From: Metellina segmentata
Lineage: Eukaryota > Arthropoda > Arachnida > Araneae > Tetragnathidae
Direction: 5' to 3'
Assembly (NCBI GenBank): GCA_947359465.1
Contig: OX375883.1
Span: 17,300,088 to 17,364,087, forward strand
Length of the DNA: 64,000 bases
Shown in pieces: positions 51,464-62,513 of this stretch (position 1 is the stretch's first letter; every line of letters begins with the position of its first letter). Under the pieces are notes generated by a model. The model was not told where the DNA came from. It was given only the letters and a program-made list of their open reading frames with translations, and did no database searches. Position numbers and translations under genes: made by a program.

Positions 51464-54400
51464 ATGGCTTCCTTTCTTTCCTGGAACTGCCGGGGTTTTC
51501 GTCAAAAAATTGATGACGTAAAAGATATCATAAATAAACACAAGCCAGCTGCAATCGCCCTCCAGGAGACCTATTTAAGAACGAATGATACCACCAACAT
51601 TCGTCACTTTAGTATATTCCGAAAAGATTACGATGATGGACAAAGAGCGTGTGGAGGTGTAGCATTGCTTACCTCCCATGACTTTCCAGTAACTCAAATT
51701 AACTTAAAAACAAATCTGCAAGCTCTTGCTGTAAGACTTCACGTAAATATTTTAATAACAATATGCAATTTATACTTACCTCCTAACACCCGTATTGCCA
51801 CTTCTGACTTAAATAATTTAATAGATCAACTTCCACAACCATTCATTATACTTGGTGACCTAAATGGCCATCATATCCTCTGGGGCAGTTCAGACATTAA
51901 TCAAAGAGGCAAACAAATTGAGAAACTAATAACGGACAATGATTTATGTATAATGAATAACGGCCAACCTACTTACTTTCACTCACCTTCACTTACTTAC
52001 CATTCAATAGATCTGGCAATTTGCACTCCTTCAATTTTGCCATTTTGGACCTTTTCTGTGGATCCTTACCTTTACAATAGTGACCATTATCCAATTAAAC
52101 TTAAATATGAAGGCCAATACCAACCTCACTCTGTCAGCCAAACTAACTATATATTTGAAACTGCTAACTGGCCACTCTTTACTAGCCTCGCAGATATTTC
52201 CAACGCAGTAGAAATTGGTGACATCGATGAAGTAACTTTAAAAATAACAGATACAATTATAGCAAGTGCTGACGCTTCCATTAAAAAAGTAAATAATAGG
52301 CCTAAAAAACAAAAGAAACCTTGGTGGAATGAGGATTGTAGCTGTGCCTATCGGAAACAGAGGAAAGCCTGGAATATCTTCAATAGATACCCGACGAGTG
52401 AAAACTATATTTTTTATAAAAACACAAAAGCTGCCTTTCGAAAAATACAACGACGTAGTAAGAGGGATTCTTGGATGAATTATATCAATAGTATTAATAG
52501 TAAAGTCACTAGTAAACAATTATGGAACCGAATTAAAAGAATTTCTGGTGTTTACCCAAATAGACAGATTTCTATTCTTGAAAATAATAATGTAATACTA
52601 TCGGCACCCAAAGACATAGCAAACACAATTGCTTCATGTCTTTCCGAAATATCCAGCTCCAACAACTACACTGAAAGTTTTAGGAAAATTAAAGTCGCAT
52701 CTGAAAAGAATAAAGTTAATTTTACCTCAAACCGTATACTATCTTATAATTGTGATTTTACTTTTCCCGAATTGACAAAGGCTTTATCCTTAGTTCACAA
52801 ATCAACCCCTGGCCCAGATAATATTAGTTACATCATGCTCAAACATCTATCCAATAGTTCTTTAAATTATCTCCTGAAATTTTATAACAGAATTTGGACC
52901 GAGCACACTTTTCCGCAGTCATGGCGATATGCTACTATAATACCCATACTGAAACCGAACAAAGACCCCAAGAATCCTTCGAACTACCGTCCAATAGCCT
53001 TGACAAGCTGCTTATGTAAAGTTCTTGAAAAGATGGTCAACGCAAGGCTAATGTATATTTTAGAAAAAGATAAATGTCTCTCTCCACTTCAAAGTGGCTT
53101 CAGAAAAAATCGTTGTACACTTGACAACCTTGTTGCTTTCGAGTCTGAAATCAGAACTGCATTTGTACAAAATAAACATCTCGTCTCAATTTTCTTCGAT
53201 ATCGAAAAAGCCTATGACCGAACATGGAGACATGGGATTTTAAGGGATATTTTTAATAATGATATAAGAGGAAATCTGCCTATTTTTATCCAAAATTTCT
53301 TAGAGAAAAGGTATTTTAAAATAAGGATTGGATCGATTTTATCCGATGTTTTTATTCAAGAGGAGGGAGTGCCGCAAGGCAGTGTTTTAAGTGTAACTTT
53401 ATTCATTTTAAAAATTAACAATATTGTTTCTCAATTGCCTCCATCTGTTAAAGGTCTTATTTACGTTGACGATCTGCAAATTTCATGCGCAGCTAAAGAC
53501 ATTCGTTTAATAGAGAGACAACTACAACAGGCTGTTAACAAAATTACTAATTGGACAAATGAAAATGGATTCAGTTTTTCACCTTCGAAAACTGCATGCG
53601 TTCATTTCTGCAGGAAACGAAATCTTCATCTTGACCCTGAAATATATTTCAAAGATATTTTAATTAATGTTGTGGACAATTTCAAATTTTTAGGCATCAT
53701 ATTTGACAAGAAGTTGACATTTCAACCGCATATTTTAAATCTACGCAAACGTTGCGAAAAGGCAGTTAACATTTTACGAGTTTTATCAAAATTATCATGG
53801 GGATCCGATCGAGAATGTCTTTTAAAAATATATAGAGCCCTAATACGATCGAAATTGGATTACGGCTGCGAGGTGTATGGCTCAGCCAGAAAATCTGCTC
53901 TTCAAACCCTGAACACTATCCACCACACAGCTTTACGTTTATGTTCTGGTGCCTTTAGAACCTCACCCGTTAACAGCTTGTATGTAGAATCTTTTGAACC
54001 TCCCCTGGACTTAAGACGACAGTTGTTATCGCTGGAATACTATTTTAGAATTACCTCAACCCCTCATCACCCATTGCATACATTTCATCACAGTCCATAT
54101 TTAAAACGCCTTTATCAAGCAAAAACATCCTTCATCCCTACATTCCATTTAAGAATGCTGGATTTAATGGACGGATCCGAAATATCTTCACTTGTCGTCA
54201 CCCAGAAAAAACTTTATTATTTCTCTCCTTGGTTTAATCATAATTTTGTATTTCAAAACCCCTTCAAAGATTTTTATAAGGCAGATACATCTGATATTAT
54301 TTACAAACAACTCTTTAAAAACCATACAGAAAAATACTCTAATTTCATTCATATTTATACCGACGGATCTAAAAGGGCAAACTATGTTGGAGCTGCGTTC

Positions 54401-55144
54401 ACTATTAATCACTCTGTTCACAGTTTTAAACTTCATTCTTCATGTTCTGTTTTTACCTCTGAAATCATGGCCATATATAAAGCATTAGAATATATATCGG
54501 ATCATTCTCATAAAAAATGTATTATTTTTACTGATTCATTAAGTGTTTTACAGTCATTGAAACATCCTGATCATTGCAGTCATCCCGTTGTTTTAGAATC
54601 ATTAAAAAGAATTTATCATCTTTCATCCAAAAATTTTAACTTGTTATTTTGTTGGATCCCATCTCATGTTGGGATATCGGGAAATGAAATAGTTGACCAG
54701 GCCGCCAAATCGGCCGTAAATAATTTTAATCATACCATTCCTTATCGCGACTTAAAATCATTAATTTACAAATTTTTAGAGGAAAAATGGCAGAACGATT
54801 GGAACGAACAAACGGAGAATAAGCTTTACGCTATTAAACCAAATATTGCGGAATGGAAATCACTACCTTCAAGAAGACAGCAGGTTATACTAACTCGACT
54901 CCGTATTGGTCATACGCGTATAACTCATAGGCACCTCCTCCTCGGAGAAGATCATCCCATTTGTAATTACTGCATTTGCCCACTAACTGTAAAACACATT
55001 TTAATAGAGTGTTCTCATTTTAATTATCAACGACTTAAATATTTTAATTCTTTTACCTTGACTTTAGAAGACATGGTTGGGGAGAATCCTCATCCAAATA
55101 TTTTTAGCTTTTTACATGACATTGGTTTTATCCATCACATATAA
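51464..55144 (+). CDS. B7 first ORF2, apparently identical to B2 ORF2
   Basis: 1226 codons, open. By eye the protein is identical to that of 12322-16002, including less common residues such as GFRKNRCTLDN and LDYGCEVYGSA. Endonuclease, RT (IYVDDLQIS), RNase H and C-terminal zinc motif are complete. As part of a truncated dimer without its own promoter it would need outside transcription. Confidence 0.95.
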   Translation: MASFLSWNCRGFRQKIDDVKDIINKHKPAAIALQETYLRTNDTTNIRHFSIFRKDYDDGQRACGGVALLTSHDFPVTQINLKTNLQALAVRLHVNILITICNLYLPPNTRIATSDLNNLIDQLPQPFIILGDLNGHHILWGSSDINQRGKQIEKLITDNDLCIMNNGQPTYFHSPSLTYHSIDLAICTPSILPFWTFSVDPYLYNSDHYPIKLKYEGQYQPHSVSQTNYIFETANWPLFTSLADISNAVEIGDIDEVTLKITDTIIASADASIKKVNNRPKKQKKPWWNEDCSCAYRKQRKAWNIFNRYPTSENYIFYKNTKAAFRKIQRRSKRDSWMNYINSINSKVTSKQLWNRIKRISGVYPNRQISILENNNVILSAPKDIANTIASCLSEISSSNNYTESFRKIKVASEKNKVNFTSNRILSYNCDFTFPELTKALSLVHKSTPGPDNISYIMLKHLSNSSLNYLLKFYNRIWTEHTFPQSWRYATIIPILKPNKDPKNPSNYRPIALTSCLCKVLEKMVNARLMYILEKDKCLSPLQSGFRKNRCTLDNLVAFESEIRTAFVQNKHLVSIFFDIEKAYDRTWRHGILRDIFNNDIRGNLPIFIQNFLEKRYFKIRIGSILSDVFIQEEGVPQGSVLSVTLFILKINNIVSQLPPSVKGLIYVDDLQISCAAKDIRLIERQLQQAVNKITNWTNENGFSFSPSKTACVHFCRKRNLHLDPEIYFKDILINVVDNFKFLGIIFDKKLTFQPHILNLRKRCEKAVNILRVLSKLSWGSDRECLLKIYRALIRSKLDYGCEVYGSARKSALQTLNTIHHTALRLCSGAFRTSPVNSLYVESFEPPLDLRRQLLSLEYYFRITSTPHHPLHTFHHSPYLKRLYQAKTSFIPTFHLRMLDLMDGSEISSLVVTQKKLYYFSPWFNHNFVFQNPFKDFYKADTSDIIYKQLFKNHTEKYSNFIHIYTDGSKRANYVGAAFTINHSVHSFKLHSSCSVFTSEIMAIYKALEYISDHSHKKCIIFTDSLSVLQSLKHPDHCSHPVVLESLKRIYHLSSKNFNLLFCWIPSHVGISGNEIVDQAAKSAVNNFNHTIPYRDLKSLIYKFLEEKWQNDWNEQTENKLYAIKPNIAEWKSLPSRRQQVILTRLRIGHTRITHRHLLLGEDHPICNYCICPLTVKHILIECSHFNYQRLKYFNSFTLTLEDMVGENPHPNIFSFLHDIGFIHHI

Positions 55145-55715
55145 TTTCATATAGTATTTACTCATTATGTTTTGACTCATCTCATTTCATTATTATATTA
55201 TGTATCTGATTTTTATCTTGAGTTTGGCATAATATGTCCCAAGAGGACTCAATGCCACAAAACTAAATCCAATCCAATCCAATCCAATCCTTTTTCTTCC
55301 TCCCTCGTTGTGGTTGCCTTTTCGGAGGTGAGGGCTCCCCTTGAGAAGCTTTTCGCCAGTCTGTGCTTTTAGCTCCTCTTGGGGATTATATCACCCACGT
55401 GTTTGCCGTGCGTGGAGACCTGTGTCTTCGGAAAAGGTGATCCTGGTGATTGAGGGACAACATAACGCCCCAATACATTGCTTCGGCTCCTGCTTCGAAT
55501 AAACAGGCGGTGTACTTTGGTCCCAGTACATTGATCGGCTGGTGGGTATATCCTGCTAGGACTAAGGACCTGCTCACCAACTAGCTCCTTAGGGCAGTCA
55601 TAGGGGTGAGTTGGGTTCGTATAGTCCCTGGCTAGCACCGGTACAGGAACCTGTATCCCCTCGTTGGACTCCATGGTGGGTGGTGCCGCCGGGGACTGAA
55701 CATCTTTTTTCTAAC
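55145..55715 (+). other. B7 inner junction: 3' end of first unit, then partial leader of second unit
   Basis: Hairpin 55225-55257 and CCAAT tail to 55290, then the pyrimidine-rich tract, GC-richer block and uORF MVGGAAGD-stop (about 55673-55699) of the second unit. The shared 5' module is absent, exactly as on the right side of B2 inside B1. Confidence 0.85.
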
Positions 55716-56966
55716 ATGGAAAACCAAACTACAACTTCTCCTTTAGTGGAGCACCAATCTAAGAAAAATGATAACAATTTACCGATACAAAATTTTTTTA
55801 TAATGAAGAGTAACCAAGGAAATTTAAAAAACATATCTGCTATACTACTCCACAAAACGATATTAGGTATGGTCGGAGAGACAAAAAACATAAAAAAAAC
55901 CCTTGCAGGAGACGTACTCATAGAAGTTTCTAATAAATCGCAGGCTTTAAATATACAAAAAATAAATTCCGTCGGTTCAATAGAAGTCACAGTTACACCC
56001 CACAAAACTCTAAATTCATCCCGAGGAGTAATTTCAGAATCTGATTTAGTCCACGATACTGAAGAAGACATCTTGGAATCCCTGTCAAAACAAAATGTAA
56101 CTAATGTCCGAAGAATAACTATTCAAAGAAATGGCCAAAAAATACCCACCAAACATATAATAATAACTTTCAATACACCCACCATACCAAAACATGTAAA
56201 AATAGCCTATATCAATTGTCCAGTTCGACCTTTCATACCAAACCCAGTTCGATGTTTTAAATGTCAGAGATTCGGCCACTCTTTCCTTGCTTGCCGTGGC
56301 AAAGAAACCTGCGCAAAATGCTGTAGTACAGAACATAAGACCGATGTCTGTACTACATCGTCCCTTTGCTGTGTCAACTGCAAAGGTGACCATCCAGCTT
56401 TTGCCAGGTCTTGTCCTAAATTCCAAACAGAAAAAGAAATTCAAACCATTAAAGTTCAACAAAACATTTCATTTCCGGAGGCCCGTAAAATTGTTAATGA
56501 TCGCACCCCGAAACCTGGAATATCTTACTCTTCAATAGTTAAAAAAACCTTCAAATCTAACTCTACTCAAACCGATGTAACTATATTTAAGCCATCTGAC
56601 CAACATAAAACTTCATTGAACCAACCTTTAACGCCTTCTTTCTCTAAAGCATCAGCTACAACATCAACAAATACAAAAATCATAAACCAACCAATTCGAC
56701 CTACAAATACTTCTTTAAAAAGAGCCATTTCATCAGAACAAAATAATATTAAAATAGCAAAAAACTCTGCTCAAACATCTCTCCAACCTGTCGTTTCATC
56801 CAAACATTTGATAACTAATCCTTCTACCAGTGACCTCATTAATCTTTATAACTCAGAAAGCGATATCTCATCGGTAGAAGATGAGGACTTGGAGACTTCG
56901 CCACTGAAGCCCAAGAAAGATCCACGGCAAGATAAACATCGTCCTAGGACGAGAAATCACAAGTAG
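55716..56966 (+). CDS. B7 second ORF1, intact but mosaic
   Basis: 416 codons, MENQTTTSPLVEHQ to TRNHK. The first half is identical to B1 up to about 56153 (RNGQKIPTKHI). It then switches to IITFNTPTIPKHV and CQRFGHSFLAC, and the end (SPLKPKKDPRQDKHRPRTRN) resembles B3 ORF1. Three knuckles are intact. This is the point where B7 leaves the B2/B1 sequence. Confidence 0.9.
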   Translation: MENQTTTSPLVEHQSKKNDNNLPIQNFFIMKSNQGNLKNISAILLHKTILGMVGETKNIKKTLAGDVLIEVSNKSQALNIQKINSVGSIEVTVTPHKTLNSSRGVISESDLVHDTEEDILESLSKQNVTNVRRITIQRNGQKIPTKHIIITFNTPTIPKHVKIAYINCPVRPFIPNPVRCFKCQRFGHSFLACRGKETCAKCCSTEHKTDVCTTSSLCCVNCKGDHPAFARSCPKFQTEKEIQTIKVQQNISFPEARKIVNDRTPKPGISYSSIVKKTFKSNSTQTDVTIFKPSDQHKTSLNQPLTPSFSKASATTSTNTKIINQPIRPTNTSLKRAISSEQNNIKIAKNSAQTSLQPVVSSKHLITNPSTSDLINLYNSESDISSVEDEDLETSPLKPKKDPRQDKHRPRTRNHK

Positions 56967-56995
56967 TTTTTCCTTTTCTTTTCTACTTTATTTTT

Positions 56996-59900
56996 ATGGC
57001 TTCCTTTCTTTCCTGGAACTGCCGGGGTTTTCGTAACAGATTTGATGATGTTAAAGACATCATAAACAAACACAAGCCAGCTGCAATCGCCCTCCAGGAG
57101 ACCTATCTAAGAAGCAATGACAACACTAACATTCGTTATTTCACAACATTCCGAAAAGATTACGATGATGGCCAAAGAGCATGTGGAGGTGTTGCATTGC
57201 TTACCTCCCATGACTTACCAGTAACCCAAATTAACCTTACAACAAATCTCCAAGCTGTTGCGGTAAGACTTCATGTCAAAATTTTAATTACAATATGCAA
57301 TTTATACCTTCCTCCTAATACCAATATCGCCACTTTTGACTTAAATAATTTGATAGATCAGCTTCCTCAACCATTCATTCTACTTGGTGACCTAAACGGA
57401 CATCATATCCTCTGGGGCAATTCAGACATTAATCGTAGAGGCAAACAAATTGAGAAACTAATAACGGACAATGATTTATGTATTATGAATAACGGCCAAC
57501 CTACTTACTTTCACTCACCTTCACTTACTTACCATTCAATAGATCTGGCAATTTGCACACCTTCAATTTTACCATTTTGGACTTTTTCTGTGGATTCTTA
57601 TCTTTACAATAGCGACCATTATCCAATTAAACTAAAATATGCAGGCCAATACCAACCTCACATTGACAGCCAGTCCAACTATATTTTTGAAACTGCTAAC
57701 TGGCCACTTTTTACCAGCCTTGCAGACATTTCTAACATGGTAGAAAATGATAACATCGATGAAGTCACTGAAAAAATAACAGACATTATTATAGCAAGTG
57801 CTGACGCTTCCATTAAAAAAGTTACTAATAAGCCTAAAAAACAAAAGAAACCGTGGTGGAATGGGGATTGTAGCTGTGCTTATCGGAAACAGAGGAAAGC
57901 TTGGAATATCTTTAATAGATATCCAACAAATGAAAACTATATTATTTATAAAAAAACAAAAGCTGCATTTCGAAAAATACAACGACGTAGTCAGAGGGAT
58001 TCTTGGATGAATTATATCAATAGTATTAATAGTAAAGCCACAAGCAAACAATTATGGAACAGAATTAAAAGAATTTCCGGTGTTTACCCCAATAGACAAA
58101 TACAAATTCTAGATTACAATAACCAAGTACTATCAGCACCCAAAGATATAGCAAACGCAATTGCTTCATGCCTTTCCGAAATATCCAGCTCCTGTAACTA
58201 CTCTGAAAGTTTTAAAAAAATTAAAATTGCATCTGAAAAGAATAAAGTTAATTTTACTTCAAACCGTATATTATCGTATAATTGTGATTTTACTTTTTCG
58301 GAATTGACCAAAGCTTTATCCTTAGTCCACAAATCAACTCCTGGCCCAGATAATATTAGTTATATCATGCTCAAACATCTTTCAAATAGTTCTCTAAATA
58401 ATCTCCTGAAATTTTATAACAGAATTTGGAACGAGCACACTTTTCCGCAGTCATGGAGATATGCTACCATAATACCCATATTGAAACCGAATAAAGATCC
58501 CAAGAACCCTTCGAACTACCGTCCAATAGCCCTGACAAGCTGCCTATGCAAAACTTTAGAAAAGATGGTCAACGCTAGGTTGATATATATTTTAGAAAAG
58601 GATAAATGTCTCTCTCCTTTTCAAAGTGGTTTCAGGAAAAATCGTTCCACTATTGATAATCTTGTCGCTCTCGAGACTGATATCAGAAACGCTTTTGTGC
58701 AAAATAAACATCTCGTCTCGATTTTTTTCGATATCGAAAAAGCATACGATAGAACATGGAGACATGGAATTTTAAGGGACATTTTTAAAAACGATATAAG
58801 AGGTAATTTGCCGATTTTTATTCAAAAATTTTTAGAGAAAAGATATTTTAAAGTAAGAATTGGACCAATATTCTCGGATGTTTTTATTCAAGAGGAGGGA
58901 GTACCACAGGGCTGTGTTTTAAGCGTGACTTTATTTATTTTAAAAATTAATGATATTGTTTCTCAATTGCCTCCATCAGTTAAGGGTCTTATTTACGTTG
59001 ACGACCTGCAAGTTTCATGCGCAGCTAAAGACATTCGTTTAATAGAGAGACAACTTTAACAGGCAGTCAATAAAATCACACATTGGACTAATGAAAATCA
59101 TTTCAGTTTTTCACCATCTAAAACCGCTTGTGTTCATTTTTGCAAAAAGCGAAATCTTCATCTTGACCCTGAAATATTTTTCAAAGATATTTTAATTAAT
59201 GTTGTGGACAATTTTAAATTTTTAGGTATCATATTTGACAAGAAGTTGACTTTTCAACTGCATATTTTAAATTTACGCAAACGTTGCGAAAAAGCTCTTA
59301 ACATTTTACGGGTTTTATCAAAATTATCATGGGGATCTGATCGAACTTGCCTTTTTTAAAATTTATAGAGCTTTAATTCGATCTAAATTGGACTACGGCT
59401 GCGTGGTGTATGGTTCAGCACGAAAATCTGCTCTTCAAACTCTGAACACTATACACCACACCGCTTTACGTTTATGTTCTGGTGCCTTTAGGACTTCTCC
59501 CGTAATCAGCTTGTACGTAGAATCTTTTGAACCTTCCCTGGACTTCAGACGACAGTTGTTATCACTGGAATACTATTTTAGAATTTCCTCAATCCCTCAT
59601 CACCCATTGCATACCATTGATCACAGCACATATTTAAAACGCCTTTATCAAGCAAAAACATCCTTCATCCCATTTAAGAATGCTGGACTTAATAAACGGA
59701 TCCGAACTTTCTTCACTTGACGTCACCCAGAAAAAACTGTATTATTTCTCTCCTTGGTTTAATCATTATTTTGAATTTCAAAACCCGTTCCAAAATTTTA
59801 ATAAAGCAGATACCTCTGATTTTATATATAAACAACTCTTTCAAAACCATATAGAAAATTACTCAAATTTTATACATATTTATACTGATGGGTCTAAAAG

Positions 59901-60669
59901 GGAAAACTATGTTGGAGCTGCGTTCACTATTAATGATTCCCGTCATAGTTTTAAACTTCATTCTTCATGTTCTGTTTTTACCGCTGAAATAATGGCCATT
60001 TTTAAAGCACTAGAACATATATCCGATCATTGTCATAAAAAATGTATCATTTTTACAGATTCATTAAGCGTTTTACAGTCATTGAAACATCCTGATCATG
60101 ACAGTCATCCCATTGTTTTAGAATCACTGAAAATAATTTATCATCTTTCATCCAAAAATTTTAACTTACTATTTTGTTGGATCCCGTCCCATGTTGGGAT
60201 TGCGGGAAATGAGATTGTTGACCAAGCCGCCAAATCGGCAGTAAATAATTTTAACCATACTATCCCTTTCCGTGACTTAAAATCTTTTATTTACAATTTT
60301 TTAGAGGAAAAATGGCAGAACGGATGGTCTGAACAAACTGAAAACAAACTCCACGCCTTAAAACCAAATACAACGCAATGGCAGTCACCAGCTCAAAGAC
60401 GACAGCAAGTAATACTAACACGTCTCCGTATTGGACACACTAGGATCACCCATAGACACCTCCTCCTCGGAGAAGATCATCCCATTTGTAATTACTGCAT
60501 TTGCCCACTAACAGTAAAACACATTTTAATTGAATGTTCTCATTTTAATAGGCAACGACTGATACATTTTAATTCTTATAACTTGACTTTAGAAGACATG
60601 ATTGGAGAGAATCCTCATCCAAATGTTTTTAACTTTTTACATGACATTGGTTTTATCCATCACATATAA
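56996..60669 (+). pseudogene. B7 second ORF2, with nonsense, frameshift and small deletion
   Basis: Endonuclease and RT are open to LIERQL, then TAA at 59057-59059 (CAA to TAA). A T insertion near 59351 (CCTTTTTTAAAA) shifts the frame. About 8 bp are lost near 59669 (CATCCCATTTAAG against CATCCCTACATTTCATTTAAG). RNase H (59680-60230) and the C-terminal zinc motif follow in open frame to IGFIHHI-stop at 60669. The RT motif reads GVPQGCVLSVTLF with Cys for Ser. Not functional. Confidence 0.9.
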
Positions 60670-60803
60670 TTTTATGTAGTATTCATTCATTACATTTTGA
60701 CTCACCTCACTTTCTTGCTATATTATATATTTTATTTTTTATCTTGAGTTTGGCATAATATGTCCCAAGAGGACCCAATGCCACAAAATCACATCCAATC
60801 CAT
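60670..60803 (+). other. B7 3' UTR, hairpin 60751-60783 and short tail
   Basis: Terminal hairpin as in other B copies, then ACAAAATCACATCCAATCC; the tail has only about one repeat unit before host sequence ATTCATTTACAAAT. Confidence 0.7.
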
Positions 60804-61186
60804 TCATTTACAAATTTTTAGAAACAAAATGGCAGAACGAATGGAATGAACAAACGGAAAACAAACTCCATGCTTTAAAACCAAATATTATTCCATGGAA
60901 ATCATTACCTTTTAGAAGACAAAATGTTATCTTGACACGCCTTCGTATTGGACACACTCGCATAACACATAGACACCTCCTCCTCGGAGAAGATCATCCC
61001 ATCTGCAATTACTGTATCTGTCCACTAACCGTAAAACACATTTTAGTAGAATGCTCTCATTTTAATAGGCAACGACTTAAACATTTTAATTCTTATACCT
61101 TGGTTTTAGATGACATGATCGGAGAGAATCCTCATGCAAATATTTTTAGCTTTTTACATGACATTGGGTTTATGTATCACATATAA
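60804..61186 (+). pseudogene. B3 ORF2, C-terminal end
   Basis: Resumes the frame interrupted at 50196: FIYKFLETKWQNEWNEQTEN, RLRIGHTRITHRHLLLGED, CNYCICPLTVKHILVEC, ending IGFMYHI-stop at 61186. About 25 bp between the two B3 parts (the equivalent of PYRDLKS) are missing. Confidence 0.82.
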
Positions 61187-61344
61187 TTTTATATAGTATT
61201 CATTTTATTATGTCTTGACTCATTTCGTTTCATTAATATACTATTATTATTATATCATATATCTGTTTTTTTTTTATAATCTTGAGTTTGGCATAATATA
61301 TCCCAAGAGGACTCAATGCCATAAAACCAAATCCAATCCAATCC
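61187..61344 (+). other. B3 3' UTR, hairpin 61289-61321 and CCAAT tail
   Basis: Hairpin with one change in the inner stem (ATCC for GTCC), then ATAAAACCAAAT and CCAAT units. Sequence from 61345 belongs to G2 and does not match the left flank of B3. Confidence 0.7.
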
Positions 61345-61361
61345 CAATTCTATTGACCGTA

Positions 61362-62463
61362 CTAAGCATCGTTGCTGAACACACGCAGTAACAGGACACG
61401 TTTCATGCACAGAAACTCATATACTTTCTCAGCCTCTTGAGTCCAGTTAAAATGTTTGGATTCTTTGGTTAAATTAGTAAGGTGGATTGAGCGACGGCTA
61501 AAGTCAGGTATGAATTTTCTATAATAGTTTATGCATCCTAAAAAAGATCTCGCATGCTTTCTGCAAGTCGGGATTTTAAACTTTTCCACTACTTGGATAT
61601 TCTTTTGGTCGAGGTAAATATTTCCGTTGGCCACTACAAAACCAAGGTAGGTGATGGATTGTCTCAAAAAATTACATTTGGAGGGTTTGAGTTTCAAATT
61701 ATGTTGGAGGAGTCTGTCAAAGACTAGTTCCAACTTATCCATGTGGGAATCAATAGTGCTGAAAGCAATGACTATGTCATCGACATAAACATAAATCTGA
61801 GCTGGTTTTAAACCAGAAAGTACAATCTCCATCAACCGTTGGAATGAATTGGCACTGGTCTTTAGACCAAAAGGTGGTCTTTTGAACTGTAACAGGCCCT
61901 GGTTGGTGGTAATGGTATGTTTTGTGCCTATCTTCCGGGTCAAGCATCTGCTGAAAGAACCCACTTGTTAAGTCCAGGGTTGAAAAATATCTACTTCCCT
62001 GGAGGTTGTCAATTGCTTCCGAAATAAGGGGTAGGGGGTACGAGTCTGCAACTACTTTTTTGTTCAATTCTCTAAAATGCACTACAAATCTAAATTCGCC
62101 ATTAGGTTTTTTAACCAATAAGACAGGGGAAGCATAGGGGGAAGTCGAGGGTTCTAGGATATCTGCCTCAAGAAGTATAGTAATTTGGTTTTCCATTTCC
62201 TCTCTCAAGTTGTAAGGGACTCTATATGATTTTCTCTTAACTGGGGCTGAATCTGTCAGGTTTATTTGGTGTAACAGAGTGTCACAGCCTGGTAGGTCCT
62301 GCACAGAACCAGCAAAAACTGCCTTGTACTTGTCCAAAAGGGTCTCAATCTTCTGTTTATCAGTGGTGTCAAGATGGTTTAAATCAAAGGTTTTGCTCCA
62401 CTCGAAATCTGCCTCTTCGCAGCTGCCAAAATTTGGATCTTGAGCAAAATAATTGAGGTCCAA
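61362..62463 (-). pseudogene. G2 reverse transcriptase, frameshifted
   Basis: Pre-RT YKAVFAGSVQDLPGCDTLLH, then RT: PVKRKSYRVPYNLREEME, SPYASPVLLVKKPNGEFRF, VVHFRELNKKVVADSYPLP and STLDLTSGFFQQ with the first catalytic Asp. A frame change near 61950-61900 is followed by FKRPPFGLKTSANSFQRLME, QIYVYVDDIVIAFS (the two catalytic Asp residues), SKCNFLRQSITYLGFVV and FLGCINYYRKFIPDF. The start of RNase H is lost in another frame break near 61420. VVHFREL has His where Asp is usual. At least two frameshifts make it inactive. Confidence 0.8.
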
Positions 62464-62513
62464 CCCTGGTATGTTATGTGAGGAAATTAAGGGGTGGCAT
62501 AGAGCAAGTTTAG

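Larger units (their letters stand above)
50197..60803 (+). mobile_element. Head-to-tail LINE dimer B7 in B3 RNase H, 5' truncated
   Basis: Two family-B units in one insertion: ORF1-ORF2-3' end (50197-55290), directly joined to a partial leader, ORF1, ORF2 and 3' end (55291-60803). The inner junction is base-for-base that of B2 inserted in B1: B2 tail, then CCTTTTTCTTCCTC, then the B1 leader without its first 123 bases. Similarity to 11054-17011 runs at a constant offset (39,142 after a 2-bp indel). From about 56153 on it follows a different, more diverged B copy. The left end lacks the ORF1 ATG; about 25 bp of host is missing at the insertion point and no duplication is seen. Confidence 0.8.
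24420..61344 (+). mobile_element. LINE B3 (family B), oldest B host, split by S1, B4, B6 and B7
   Basis: Pieces in order: 5' UTR and ORF1 (24420-26455, with S1 inside), start of ORF2 (45806-47046), RT to RNase H (48148-50196), C-terminus and 3' end (60804-61344). Each break coincides with the ends of another element. The 5' end abuts the G1 gag, but sequence after the 3' tail belongs to G2 and no duplication matches, so the outer flanks have been rearranged or the insertion was atypical. It carries stop codons and frameshifts in both ORFs, consistent with greater age. Confidence 0.8.

Noticed and set aside
10376..61344. Head-to-tail LINEs as a telomeric array (HeT-A or SART/TRAS type)
   Set aside because: Insertions have duplications inside other elements, and no TTAGG-like repeats are present.
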